This document shows positions 20,400 through 32,674 of a stretch of DNA of 64,000 nucleotides, in pieces (the stretch's first letter is position 1; each line of letters opens with the position of its first letter). The notes below the pieces were generated by a model. The model had not been told where the DNA came from, did no database searches, and saw only the letters and a list, made by a program, of their open reading frames with translations. The DNA is taken from the NCBI GenBank assembly GCA_028554795.2, contig CM068827.1:73178809-73242808 (forward strand), given 5' to 3'. Both the position numbers and the translations under genes were made by a program. This stretch comes from Sinohyriopsis cumingii. Taxonomy: Eukaryota > Mollusca > Bivalvia > Unionida > Unionidae.

Positions 20400-21200
20400 T
20401 ACGAAAAACCAATTTTATTTAACTTTACCCAGTGACAGTCCTATGGATGTTTTTCTCAGCGATATCTTATGTAGATTCACGGCCACATTATAAGCCATAC
20501 AATTTGATCACGAAGTTCAAACGACATTTGCCATGGTAGAAATCACCCATCCTACGCATCCCCTGAATATTAACGAAGTTCAGAAAACACTGTAATGGTG
20601 GATATCTTGAACGAATAAGTTCAAACCCAGTTGTACAAAAAGTTATTCTCTTTTACAAATCCAAAACTATCATTACCAGTCAATCCTCGATTGAATATCT
20701 GCATGATATGAATTCATGAAGGTCTCAATATCTGGTCCAAATAATCACCATCAGTTTGACATAGACATGGAGAAAGCTCGCAAAAGTGTATTGACCGATT
20801 ACTAAAAACAAATGTTCATTTTTCGGATGGTACAATAATGTTCATTACATTTTGTCCCATCTGTTTTCTCTTTTGAGAGGACACATTGCTCTAGTTCCTA
20901 TGAAAGATATTTACAAGACGATCGATTCTACAATAATTTTTCCTACACCGTGGAATTAAATAAAGGACTGAATTTATTGTTGAAGTACTCCAATGTGGTC
21001 AAGTACAACGTGATGGAAAGAGTAAATACAACGAATTGGATTCTACTATTGCTGCTTATGATGAAGGTGAAAACACGTATGACGTTCACCGTGAATTTAT
21101 ACATCTTAATTATGATCAGTTCAGCAAATCGTATTTTGACATTGCCAACATCAGTATAAAAGGAGATCCTGAACAAACTATTATATTTTTCAAAGGAAAA
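20400..21200 (+). pseudogene. Possible Polinton minor-capsid or other structural gene remnant
   Basis: At about 20420-20580 a frame reads SPMDVFLSDILCRFTATL, a stop, then EVQTTFAMVEITHPTHPLNI. This resembles the N-terminal pattern of a common Polinton virion protein (LPSNSSMD-F..N....T.LP....L.G.WEVGL.EI.YPH). Further right, 20950-21200 holds two overlapping protein-like frames (one with STIAAYDEGENTYDVHREFI). It lies 500 bp after the integrase end of the same relic. The assignment is tentative. Confidence 0.35.
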
Positions 21201-21249
21201 GCGAAAGTGAAACTACATTTTCGACTCGATATAATTTTAGTGGTAAATT

Positions 21250-21272
21250 ACTCTCTCTCTCTCTCTCTCTCT
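21250..21272. repeat. (CT)n microsatellite
   Basis: About 11 CT units followed by a short T run. Confidence 0.9.
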
Positions 21273-21560
21273 TTTTGACAACCAGCTTCATCCTAGAACT
21301 CATTATCGAACATTCTGTCGACAATGTTGTAGACCACCTCAAATAAAGATAGATTTTCGGGCTAGATATCATAAAATGAACATAAACCGCTCTTCGTTAC
21401 TTAAGGTACTCTCCCATTAATGTCAGCGGTAAATTCGGCCGTTTTAAACAACATGTCTGCATTTCTTAAAATTATAAAAGTGACATATTTTAATAATTTC
21501 AAACATATAGCAATACATCATTACCGTTATTTTAGAAGTGGACTATTACTGAATATTTCA

Positions 21561-21834
21561 GTTGTAGAAGTTGTTGTTGTTGTTCTAGGGTTTAACGCCA
21601 TTTTTCAGCACAAGATAGGCCATATATGGCGGCCAGTATAACTGGTGGAGGAAGAACCCTGGAAAACCCAGGAAAGAACCACCGACCCACGAGAAGCTAC
21701 TGGCAGGCTTTCCCACGTACCCACGCTAGCCGAGCTTTGGACTCGAACATACGCAGACAGAGGTGAGATGGCAGTGATCCGGAACGGTGAGCGCTTTAGA
21801 CCACTCGGCCACTCGGGGCCCCCGTTGTAGAAGT
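21561..21834 (-). mobile_element. tRNA-Leu-like SINE, family B, copy 1, with 11-bp TSD
   Basis: On the minus strand the element starts ggggccccgagtggccgag (plus-strand end 21823). It has an A box (TGGCCGAGTGGTCTAAAGC), a B-box region (gttcgagtcc) and a body ending in aatggcgttaaaccct plus a (CAA)n tail (plus-strand 21570-21583). It is flanked by a perfect duplication gttgtagaagt at 21561-21571 and 21824-21834, proving insertion by retrotransposition. The head resembles class II (Leu) tRNA with a long variable arm. Confidence 0.92.
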
Positions 21835-21839
21835 AGTTT

Positions 21840-23570
21840 TAGCAGTGGTGTAGTGCTAAATAAAGATGTGAGAGAAGTAGTGACGGAACGCATGATACTC
21901 AAATGAGGGGGGGGGGCAGTGACTAGAGCAAAATAAAAGCTAACGGAACGCGCAAAAAAGTGAGGGAACGCCGTTCCCAAGCGTTCCTAAAGCACTACTC
22001 TCCTGAATCTCAGACTGATTGTGCGATACCAACATTTTAAGTGTGCGTTTCGGTATCACTCATTGAATCTTGGTATCTAAATTCAGATCAGTATAGTAAG
22101 ATTAAATGGGCATGTAATAATATGAAGTGAATTTATATATGGTGTCAGATAGCATCACACAGGTAAGAAAATTGTCAATTAGTCCACTAATGAGAATAAA
22201 TATTGTTAAAGAAGTTACAGAATTTTAAATTCGTCCACAATTAAAATTGGCAATTACTGATTAAATTACTAGTGTGTATTCTCCGACTGAATTCTTGTAC
22301 CCACTTTGTGCGTGCAGGGGAAGGCGATCGATGATGGCCTGGGTTAGTATCGAAAATTTCCAAACCAGTATGACAATCATCTTTCTCCATATTTAATTTC
22401 CTACATGCTATCAGATATCCGCCTGTTGATCCAGAGGTAAAACTATCGGTTCGTTCGGATAAATATTTGTAAATTTACATATTACGCTTGTGTTTGTGTT
22501 CATTGTCAGTTATGTTCAAGTGCTTGAAACCCTTACATACATACATACATACATACATACACGTACGTACGTGCGTGCGTGCGTGCGTGCATGCAGACAG
22601 ACATTATCGAAAGACGCGAAGTAAAATTGGTTCCTATGACCCATACATCATGATCTATCTATTGTTGATTTTGTTTGGTTTTATGAATAAAGTGTCTGTG
22701 TGTGTGTGTGTGTGTCTACGTAGCAAGACATAGTATTTTATTTGGGTACAAACACATGCATATTGAACATTAAATTACCTTGACGATAAACATGTACATT
22801 TATATAGGTGATAATTATTCAAAACAAAATAATGAATAGTCGTACGTTGTTTCCACGGCAAACAAAAAGAGTTCATTTTGCTGCACATAGTTCTATTTTG
22901 TGGTCTCGAACAATTAAAGAAAGTGAAATCTAATTACGTTAAGAAATTATTTAGTTTACACACAATTGTATATCAAGCTGTATCATATGGGTAGTATTTA
23001 AACCTTTGCGAAGCACTAGGAACAAAAACAAAACCAAATGTTTGTCACGAACCTGTAATAACACAATCTTCTAACGTTTCATTGCAGACGGATCTACATT
23101 TCGATATAAGTGTCAATGTATTTCATTGGTATTGAAATGCCGGAAACTCTGTCTGCTTCAAAATAATTTGGAATCACCTAATTTCAGATACTCTGCAATT
23201 ATTAAGTGAACATAAGCCCATAAATGCTATTCACAGTTTACCTTGCAACCGCGGATTATCTTTCTAAATTTCTTTGCGAAATGTGTAGCCCATAGTGCTG
23301 AAAGATTGAAGCACACGTCGAATTTAATGCATTCAAGATTTTCTTTTCTTCCCATCGCTTTCCTTTCAAAGAAAATCACTTATTTAGAAAACAGGTTCAC
23401 ATACGACAAATATATCTGTGTGTATGAAGGAGTACATGTTCAAAGACAGGTGGAGCCACATTGGTAATCATGCTTATTTGACATGCACTCCGCTATCCAC
23501 TTTAAAGATTTGAAACTGAAAAAAAGGTATTTCTTATTGCTAAAGATTATGAGATACTGTGCTGTCTAAA
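21840..23570. other. No gene; short microsatellites
   Basis: A CATA/CGTA/CGTG alternating tract lies at 22537-22604 and a (TG)n tract at 22690-22714. A poly-G run is at 21908-21915. At 22310-22365 there is a possible decayed tRNA-like promoter (gtgcaggggaaggcgat ... gggttagtatcgaa) resembling the one at 61622. Nothing coding. Confidence 0.5.
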
Positions 23571-23574
23571 TCGT

Positions 23575-24090
23575 ATATCAGCCATAATAATAGCTGACAC
23601 TTTCTTTCCCTGCACATTATTCGCCATACTAATGTGTGAGTCTTTCTTTATCTGTACTCTATGCACCATGTTTGTATATGTGCCTTCCTGATATCTACGG
23701 CCTTATTTACCTGCAGCCTATGACCCATGCTAATATCTGAGACTTTATTTTCAGTACAGCCCATTAGCCATACTAGTATCTGAAACTTTATTTCCCTGAA
23801 GCCCATTAGCCATACTAATACATGAGACATTATTTCCCTGCAGCCATGAGCCATACTAATATATGAGACTTTATTTCCCTGAAGCCCATTAGCCATACTA
23901 ATATATGAGACATTATTTCCCTGCAGTCCATGAGCCAAACTAATATATGAGACTTTCTTTCACCGCACTCTATGCACCATACTTGTGTTTGAGACATTCT
24001 TAATCTGCGCCCTTTCTTTCCCTACATCTTATGCGCCATGATATTATCTTAGGCTTTCTTTACCTCTACCCTACGTCTTTGTACAAGTGT
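23575..24090. repeat. 43-bp minisatellite, about 12 degenerate copies
   Basis: The unit reads roughly ccatactaatat.tgagac, then ttatttccctgcagcccatgag. The middle copies (23715-23950) are 85-95 percent alike; the outer ones diverge. Because 43 is not a multiple of three, the peptide repeats seen in translation change frame and are not coding. Confidence 0.9.
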
Positions 24091-24099
24091 TGATCATGT

Positions 24100-25625
24100 T
24101 AGTTAAAGTAATCAGCATGTTTCAGTGTATGTCGATGAATATCTTATATACTCGAAGCCATTTAGACTCTCTCCGTCATATCATTCAGACCGGCGAGTAG
24201 TTAATCATGAAAAACACATTGATCTATTTCTCTATCTTGTAATCGCAATTGTTAGTTATCTATCTAGTTAGTTAATTTTCTATATATCGTATGTATGTAT
24301 GTCTGTATTTCTTTGTAGCTTCTCTTTATTTCGTAATGCCTTGATTTCTTGTCTAATGGCAACCGCGATTTCTTTTGCAATTCTATATTTATGAAAATCG
24401 CCGTCAAGAGCGTTATCATTTATGATCAGATAAAAAGCAAATAATTGCATCGGCATTTTCATTAAGTTTATGATTAATTTTCATATTGATGGGGTCTTAA
24501 TCGGCGTTTTTTTTTTTTTTTTTTTTTTTCGTTGGCTGGAACTCGTCTGCCAGATGGAAATTTAATCTTTTCATTACAGTTTTCCAGGAACATGCCTATT
24601 AAAAGAGTGTTAAGATTTGTGGATAGTCGAGCAATTCCCTTGATATATATACATTTTTTTTAAAACATGCTATGATCTAATAATGAATACTGAATAAGTG
24701 ATATTAAATCATTTCTGCATAAACAAAGAGAGGCAAGGGCACATGTACCGCATCAGAAAAGTTCCTGCAAGTAATCGTATCCTGGAGAGTAAACATGAAA
24801 TCTGCGTTATGTCCATCACGCGCTAAGAAGGAGATTATCATAACATGTGCCATTGGATAATACTTTATTGCCCTTGCTTTCTATCGTAGTATATCTTACA
24901 CTAACAATGGTGGAATCCCCGAGCGTAATTACCCATTTTGTCTCTCAGATAGCTTTTGGTGGTAAGAACGAGAAGTTAAATAAAGGAAAGAAAAATATAA
25001 TTTGGCGAGCATGTGATGATGTTTATTAAGATCCATTAGTAACATAAATACAGATAATAATCAATATTTTAAATTAGAAATTGCTCTTTGGTCTGGATGG
25101 GGAATATGATTCAGTTGTAATCTAAAAAGATCGTGGTTATGTTATTTTACTTTCTAATTCTTTTTTATAAGTACCATATATGAGGAGATGATGCACATCT
25201 CCCTCCCTACTGTATAAATAATTCTTAGAAACCATCGACGTTGTGTTGTGTGAAAAACAAAACACTGCATCCTAAATGTGTTTTAATTGTGACCGTACTA
25301 AAGGTCAGATTTCGATACATTTTTTTATAATAAGAATATCATAATTTGTAAAACTAATTAAATAAAGAAAAGAAACACAGTTACGTGTTAAACGTGTTAA
25401 ACAATAAATGTCAACGTCGGACGTTAACAGAGAATGCAATGTACATCTTGTAACACTTTTCATCTTTCCTCCTCGACAGAGGTTTTCTTTAGAAGATAAG
25501 AAAACATAAGATAGAATTGCAAAACTACTAATGGATCTTACCAAACATTCAGCTTGGAGCAGTGAAAGTAGAACGCTAGTGATAAAATCTACTCATCACA
25601 TGCTCGCCACAAAGCTTAAAGTAAA
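24100..25625. other. No gene; poly-T run and an inverted repeat
   Basis: A 23-bp T run is at 24507-24529. A perfect 17-bp inverted pair, tggcgagcatgtgatga at 25003-25019 and its complement at 25593-25609, encloses 573 bp with no coding potential. No flanking duplication is obvious. Confidence 0.5.
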
Positions 25626-25626
25626 G

Positions 25627-27971
25627 TAATAATTAACACATGGATATCACCAGACTATGTGACAGAAAATCAGACTGACCACATTTGCACAACCAAGAAG
25701 TTCAGAAGATCCCTGCAAGATGTGAGGGTGAAGTGGGGAGCAGATGTAACATGTGACCACCACGTAGTTGTCGCAAGGCTGAAACTTAAGCTGAACAAGA
25801 ACTGGATGGACACAACAGAGAAGAAAATAAAGTACAACATCAGCCTGTGGAAAGATACAAAAACTAAAGAAGACTACAAACTCACGCTTAACAACAAGTG
25901 CCAAGTGCTACAAGAGCTTCTTAAAGATGAGGAAGACAATGCAACCAACAGATGGCAAAAAGTTAAAGAGGCAATAAAGTCAGCATGCCAATAAGTACTA
26001 GGCCCCATGAAGCAGCAGCAGAAAGAATGGATTTCAGCCAAAATATTGCGCAAAATCCAGGAGCTTAAACAGAAAAAGCAGCAGTAAATAGCAGTAGGAC
26101 AAGAACTAAAAAAGTAAGGCACAAAAAGAGTACACTGACGCCAACAGAGAAGTGAAAAAAGCATCAAGATAGACAAGAGGAACTATGCTGAAGGAACGGC
26201 AGCAGAGGCAGAAGAAGCGACAAGAAGTGGAAACATGAAGAAGCTGTATGACATAACCAAGAAGTTGTCCGGCAAGTGCAGCAAAACAGAGAGACCCGTA
26301 AAGGACAAGCAGGGAAATACCATAGCAAGTACACAACACCAAATTAAGAGATGTGCAGAACATTTTGAAGAACTGTTGAACAGGCCAGCCCCACTAAATC
26401 CCCCAGAAATCCACCCAGCCAACGCAGATCTCCCCATAAGCTGTGACAATCCAACCAGAGACGAAATCAGGAAAGCCATAACCCAGCTGAAGAACGGCAA
26501 GGCAGCTGTACCTGATGGCATCCCAGCAGAAGTCCTCAGAGCAGACTTAGATGCTTCAGTGTAATGTTATACCACTTCTTTGAGAAGATCTGGGAATAAG
26601 AAGAAATTCCGACTGACTGGAAGGAGGAAAACCTCATCAAGATCCCAAAGAAAGGCGACCTCAGCAACTGCTCCAACTACAGAGGAATCACACTCCTATC
26701 AGCAGCAGGGAAAGTCTTCAACCGGGTCCTCTTGGAGAGGATGAAGGAGGCCGTTGACCCACAGTTATAAGATGAGCAAGCGGGCTTCCGGCAGAACAGA
26801 TCGTGTACGGACCAAATAGCTACTCTTCGCATCATAGTCGAGCAATCGTTGGAGTGGAATTCTTCACTCTACACGTCAACTTTGTCGATTATGAGAAGGC
26901 ATTCGGCAGCGTGGACCGCGAGACACTCTGGAAACTTCTTCGCCACTATGGCATCCCACCAAGCTGGTGAACCTGATTAAGAACACTTACAACGGAATGT
27001 CCTGCAGAGTCATTTATGCATGACAGTACACATACAGTTTCCTTGTGCAGAATGGGCAAGGCTGCTTGCTGTCGCCGTTTCTCTTCCTTCTCGCCATAGA
27101 CTGGATTATGAAGACGACCACCAATAGCCGGAGACATGGGATCCAGCGGACATTGTGGAGTCAACTTGAGGACCTGGATTTTGCATATGACCTAGCACTC
27201 CTGTCCCATAGTCAGCAGCACATGCAGGACAAGACCGACGTACTGGCAGCCACATCAGCACAGGTTGACCTCAACATCCACAAAGACAAGACCAAGATCC
27301 TCAAGATCAAGTATGCCAGTAACAACCCAGTCACACTGCAGGGAAGTCCCCTGGAAGAGGTGGAGTCCTTCAAGTACCTGGGCAGCATTATGAACCAGCA
27401 GGGTATCACAGACGCAGATGTCAAAGCAAGGATTGGAAAGACGAGAGCGGCTTTCATACAGCTCAAGAACATCTGGAGCTCCAAAGAAAGTTCCTTAACT
27501 ACCAAGATCAGACTGTTCAACTCCAACGTGAAGTCAGTCCTACTGTATGGGACAGAGACCTGGAGAACCACCAAGTCGACCGTAAAGAGAGTTCAGAACT
27601 TCATCAACAGCTGCCTAAAAAGAATTCTCCAGATCCGCTGGCCAGACACCATCAGCAACACCAACCTGTGGCTGAGAACCTCCCAGCTTCCGGTAGAGGA
27701 CGAGATCAAGAAGGTGGGGTTGGATAGGACACATCCTACGTAAACCTCCAACCAACATTACCAGACAGGCATTGAAATGGAACCCTCAAGGCAAGCGGAG
27801 AAGGGGACGTCAAGAAACAGCTGGAGACGCGACCTTAGGCGGACATCACTAAGACTGGTCACACCTGGAGTCAGCTTAAAGAGATGGCACATGACAGAAG
27901 CCTCTGGCGATCTTTTGTGGGCTGCCTAAACCACGGCAGAGGTGACGGGCAAAACTAATAATTAACAAATG
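25627..27971 (+). mobile_element. RTE-like non-LTR retrotransposon, 5'-truncated, with 16-bp TSD
   Basis: Flanking duplications taataattaacacatg (25627-25642) and taataattaacaaatg (27956-27971) match at 15 of 16 positions and define the insertion as 25643-27955. The body begins inside the last part of an apurinic endonuclease domain (DHHVVVARLKLKL, about 25755) and runs through reverse transcriptase to a short C-terminal domain ending WRSFVGCLNHGRGDGQN. There is no RNase H and practically no 3' UTR. Endonuclease plus RT with a short tail and a W..L..MA.DR..WR..V..L motif is typical of RTE/BovB-like LINEs. Clade assignment is by pattern only. Confidence 0.85.
26560..27955 (+). pseudogene. Reverse transcriptase of the RTE-like element, inactive
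   Basis: RT motifs in order: IPKKGDLSNCSNYRGITLL (about 26640), EQAGFRQNRSCTDQIATL (about 26775), motif A NFVDYEKAFGSVDRETL (about 26880), the QGCLLSPFLFLLAIDWIM block (about 27055) and motif C. The catalytic FADD is changed to FAYD by a Tyr codon at 27186-27188. There is also a TAA at 26767-26769, and frame shifts around 26850 and 26965. The remainder (YLGSIMNQQG, LLYGTETWRTT, KRILQIRWPDTISNTNLW) is well preserved in one frame, 27045-27743. The copy cannot make active enzyme. Confidence 0.9.
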
Positions 27972-28708
27972 TTCCACTTTGATGGCTCTTTAGACTTATA
28001 TTTGTTACAGAATAGTGGAATAAGCTGTTATCAGCATTATCAGCAACATTTTAAGCATTCCGTTGCTTCTGGACAACAGTCTGTCATTTAGTTTGCATTT
28101 TTCTTCATGATATAATGGAGTAATCATGCATATGAACACATGTAAGTTATGCAGCAAACAAACAAATCAAAAAGACATCAAATATTAATTGTGATATGAT
28201 TCAGACAATCGCAAAACTGGATTTTTTTCCTTCACTCATGCAGCTCAGATTTATGTTTCTTGCACATAAAATACGAAACTAATTTCCTTGGCAAAAGAAA
28301 CATCATAATCAGTCCACGTTTTGTGAAGGCTGATTTTAGTATCCGTTAACTGCAAGATATTGTCATTGTATTTATCTCAACGCGATTTAAATACGTTACG
28401 TAAGTTTTTTAATTATGTATGATTTCGTTTTATTCGTGTAATGAAGACATTATATTTGACCAACGGCAGTATCATCCTAATATTTTGCTCTGACATTTTA
28501 TTGAACTTTCAAATCCATGTTATTTAGAGTGATAAATATTGTATTGTATACATTACACATATACGGCAATATTTGCCTCTGGCGGGTGTCTCTGCCGATT
28601 TGATACTTTGCAAATGACATTGCCTTAAACATTTTTGTTTAGTTTAATAGATAGAACTGATTAATTGGTATAATGAGACCCGTATGCTCAATCATGTGTG
28701 ACACATTG

Positions 28709-28759
<51 letters not shown>

Positions 28760-29228
28760 CAGCTTAAACCAAATGAAAGATGTATCTTATTAGCGTTTGT
28801 GATGCCAACATTTAGTATAAAAAGTTATATTAAATTATGCCACGTCCACAAAGTGTGTAAACCTGAAAGTACAGCTGCTTATATGTTATCAGTGGTTTAT
28901 TGCTTTTATGGTTAAAGAAAAAGAATTTAAAATGGTGTTTAATTAACACATGATATGGAGAAGTCAGTAACGAACAAAATTTCTAATCACGTACCCTGAT
29001 AACAGCAATAACTAAATTTTAGTGTTACGACTCTATGGACTTAAGTACAAAAACCAAAATGTTTTGTAAAATTCAGCAAATAATTTATTTCTTCTGAACA
29101 CAAAGAGAGAATTTTAAAAGAACTTAGGGTGTGATGAATTAAATTCCAAATTGTCCTGCAAGGTTTATTAAAGTCCAAATATATCAAGTTCAAATTGAAT
29201 ATCAGTGGTAGTCCAAATAAGCTCATCC

Positions 29229-29229
<1 letters not shown>
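27972..29229. other. No gene; (TG)n tract
   Basis: A perfect (TG)23 run lies at 28711-28756. The rest is AT-rich DNA without recognisable features. Confidence 0.6.
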
Positions 29230-29259
<30 letters not shown>

Positions 29260-29482
29260 TGTATGTATGTATGTATGTATGTATGTATGTATGTATGTAT
29301 GTATGTGTGTGTGTGTGTATGCATGCATGCATGCAAGTATGTATGTATGTATGTATGTATGTACGTACGTATGAATGTATGTATCTATGTATGTATGTAT
29401 GCATGCATGAATGTATGCATGAATGTATGTATGTATATATGTATGTATGTATGTATGTATCTGTGTATCTCTGTACCTATGT
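29230..29482. repeat. (GTAT)n microsatellite
   Basis: About 250 bp of GTAT repeat with GTGT, GCAT and GTAC variants. The Met-Tyr-Val-Cys open frames on both strands are repeat shadows. It stops 50 bp before the 3' end of the I-like LINE. Confidence 0.95.
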
Positions 29483-30077
29483 ATGTACTAAATTAAGCCT
29501 TTTACATAAGTGATATTGTGTATGTATATAGATTGATTGATTGATTCTATTTTTACGGCGCATCAGCACGATTAGGCTATTTATCGCCATACAAAAGTTA
29601 TATGTATGATCATTTAAAAGTGGTTAAAGATTTCGTATCGACTAGCGGTATAAAACCAAAGAGTTGAAGGTAAAGCGAGGAGATGGTAATGGTAATAAAT
29701 AAAGCTTCCCGATCAAAGGAGAATGTAAATGGTGCATAATAACTATGACAGATGAAAAGGTATTTAACATAAGGGACGGTATATACATTACATAAAACTG
29801 CTCAAGATGATGGCATAAAAGTTAAAGTTAGAATAAATGTTTACTTCTTTCAGGAATTCTATAATGTAAGTCACGTTTATTGTATAAAAAAAGTTCCTTC
29901 ATGTCATGCAGATTGTAGTACTGATCGCGCGTAGATTGAAGTCAAAACACTCCGTCATAAATTGCTTAACAGTGAATGATTCATTGAAAGTAACACACTC
30001 TGACGGGTCTTCACCTTTTAGTATGACGGGTCTTCACCTTTTAGTATGTGGGAGTTGATTATATAATTATGACCAAC

Positions 30078-30720
30078 TCAAATTCTTGCAATGACCACCT
30101 CCTCTCTACGGATGGTTCTGTAAGAAGGAGTCCATCCTCCTATGGTTGGATTGATTGCATGAAGTTTGTTATTCGCTGCATCATTCCACGATGCCATCCA
30201 CTTCTGACGTAAAGACTCTTTGATTCTAGGCATGAAATCAGTATATGGTATTTTAAAATCAGATGGTTCGTGGGATAGGGCCATTTTAGCAGCGCGATCC
30301 GCTTTTTCATTACCTTTAATACCAATATGGATGGATAACTAGCAGTATACTATATTGTGGGAGATACTCAGTTCAGTAATTTTGACGAGAATATTGGTCA
30401 ATAATGGGTTTTCCATTGTGTAATGACTGAAGTGCTGATAGTGAGTCGGAAAAGATGTTGCTGTTACAAATATGTTGGTTTTTTATATATTTCAGAGAAA
30501 AGTATATTGTTCTGATTTCGGCTGAAAAAATTGATGTACCATTTAGCAGACGAGCTTGTGTTCTGTGTTTTCTAAAAACGAAAGATGCAGCAGCCTTTTC
30601 CTCATTCTTTGATCCATCAGTATAAATTCTTGTGTAGGTTTTAATTTCGGTGAGGTGTTCATGATTAGAGTTGTGGAAGATGGAAGGGTTTGTCTCAGAT
30701 TTTTTTCCATCGTGTAGCGT
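30078..30720 (-). pseudogene. RNase H domain and C-terminus of I-like LINE copy 1
   Basis: RNase H removes the RNA template strand. All four acidic positions are visible: IYTDGSK (30609-30626 on the plus strand), SAEI (about 30511), SDSLSALQ (about 30427-30450) and GNEKADRAAKMAL (about 30280-30312). The end domain reads RQKWMASWND, NKLHAINPTIGGW and RREEVVIARI, the usual tail of I and Jockey-group ORF2. A stop and a frame change lie between the third and fourth motifs. Confidence 0.85.
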
Positions 30721-31256
30721 TAAAGGTACTTTTGATTAACTGAGTAGCCAGGGAGGTTTTTCGGAGATGGACGTTATCTGAATTTTAGAAAGATCAATTT
30801 TGGTACTGTCAAAACTGGAAGATATTCTAATGCCAAAGGAACGGATGGTGTTTGGTTTATTTTCGTTCTGTATTTGGGTTGAATAACATCCGAAAAAGCA
30901 GGGTTCTGAGTGTTTCATCTTAATAAGAGAGCATACTGTGCGGAAAGCATATCCTACAATGTGATAAAGGATGTTCATTCGTTTCAGCGAGAAGTCGTTC
31001 ACACGGGGATGTCTTAAATGCTCATAGAGCGAGTATTATTCCTTGATGATGAATCGGGTCAAGCTGAACCATAAACAACGCAATCATAGTCAAGTTTGGA
31101 GTGAATAAACGTTAAATATAAATTGAGAATGACTTTTCTATCAGCACCCCAATCGGTGTGCGCTACTACTTTGAGTAGATTTAGAGATTTCAAACATTTA
31201 GCTTTCAAGTTCTTTAGATGTGGAATAAAATTCAGTTTTATGTCGAAGATAATGCC

Positions 31257-31802
31257 TCAAAACTTTGTTTCAACAACAACTGGTATATGTGTCCCGACCA
31301 TCGTCAGTTTAGATTCATCATGATGTCTTTGTAACTGACAGAAATGCATACATGCCATTTTAGATTTCGATAATTTGGAACCGTTAGTACTGGCCCAATT
31401 TTGAATCTTGTTGATATTTTGTTGTAGTTGTCTCTCAGTTGTATGCATATGTTTTGATCGATAACATATTAGAAAATCATCAACGTATAGCGAGTAATCC
31501 ACACCAGGAGCCAAACACTTGGTGATGCTATTGATTTTGATGCTGAAATGCGTCAGAGACAAAATACTGCCATGGCGAACAACCATCTCTAGATCGTACA
31601 TCTCAGAGAGGGTGGAGCCCAATCGTACCTTGAATTCTCTGTCTGAGAGAAAGTTTGATATGAAATAGGGCAGACGGCCTTTTAGACCCAGATCGTGCAG
31701 GTCATTTAGTATCACGCACTTCCATGTCGTATAATAGGCCTTTTCTAAATCAAATAAAAAGGCTACGAAATTTCCTTCTTGATAAATGAGTCGCGAATAC
31801 AT
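31257..31802 (-). pseudogene. Reverse transcriptase of I-like LINE copy 1
   Basis: A 181-codon open stretch covers RT motifs A to E: FLFDLEKAYYTTWK (the AYD Asp is Tyr here; the catalytic Asp of FDL remains), GRLPYFISNFLSDREFKVRL, a degraded primer-grip/B motif VVRHGSILSLTHF, and intact motif C LYVDDFLICYRSK. N-terminal RT sequence continues rightward to about 32350 in other frames. Confidence 0.88.
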
Positions 31803-32674
31803 GTTTCCAGTCTAACCAGAAGATCATTGGTGTTCGGAAGCCACTTTGAAGAGGAGATATTAAATTAGTAGTTTTTAAGTACCATACATTCTTTCCATTG
31901 TTTTGCACACACAGCTAGTCAGAGCAATGGGTCGATAGCTGTTAGGATCTGCGTTATCTTTACCTAGTAAAACAATGGTATTACTGTTGCTTCTTTCCAA
32001 ATATTTGGTACATTACCAGTAAATCATAAATCATTGAAGATTTCCAGAAGAACTGTTAATGATGGTTCTGGAAGGTGTTTCAAAAACTGGTAATGTATTT
32101 CTTCTAGCCACGCGGATGTATCATTGGCTTTGTTCAAAGATTCCATAAGCTCGGTGAAAACGGTTAGTTATAACTTCGGAGTTATTCGATGTGAATGTCA
32201 ATCGTGTCTTTTCTTTTTGAGTTGTTAAACCTCCTAACACTTCTGAATAATTAAACGATGAGGAATTTTTAGGGAAACTATCAGCAAGTATATTAACTAT
32301 GTCATGTTCGGAATCGAAATTTTGGTTGTTTTGTTTCATATGTCGGAATGAGTTGTGTTTTCTCTTTCCATTTATTTTGCGGATCGTGTCCCAAACATTC
32401 TTTATAGAGGAACGAGAATTTAAAGTTGAAACATATTTTTCAATGATGCTATTTTAATTGTGCGGCTATCTTTGGCCTGAACAATTCGGTACTTATTTAC
32501 ATTTTGGAGCGTTGGACGATTATTAAATTGTTTCAGTGCTTCTCGGCATTATTTAATGTCCTGTTTCTATTCTTCGGTGAAACAGGGGTTTTGGATTATT
32601 TTACAGTTCGGTGAGGACTTGGGAATGGATTCTTCTGCAATTTCGATTAAAACAGAAGTAAAATAGTGAAAGGG

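Noticed and set aside
23648-23938. Minus-strand repetitive protein (MAHGLQGNNVSYIS type)
   Set aside because: It derives from the 43-bp minisatellite. The unit is not a multiple of three and the frame survives only over a few copies.
29168-29513. Open frames rich in Met-Tyr-Val-Cys or His-Thr-Tyr
   Set aside because: Direct translation of a GTAT microsatellite. The same frames recur at 43219-43432.
31123-31323. Plus-strand frames inside the I-like LINE (also at 35005, 48297, 49985)
   Set aside because: They are antisense shadows of the minus-strand RT, ORF1 and RNase H regions.
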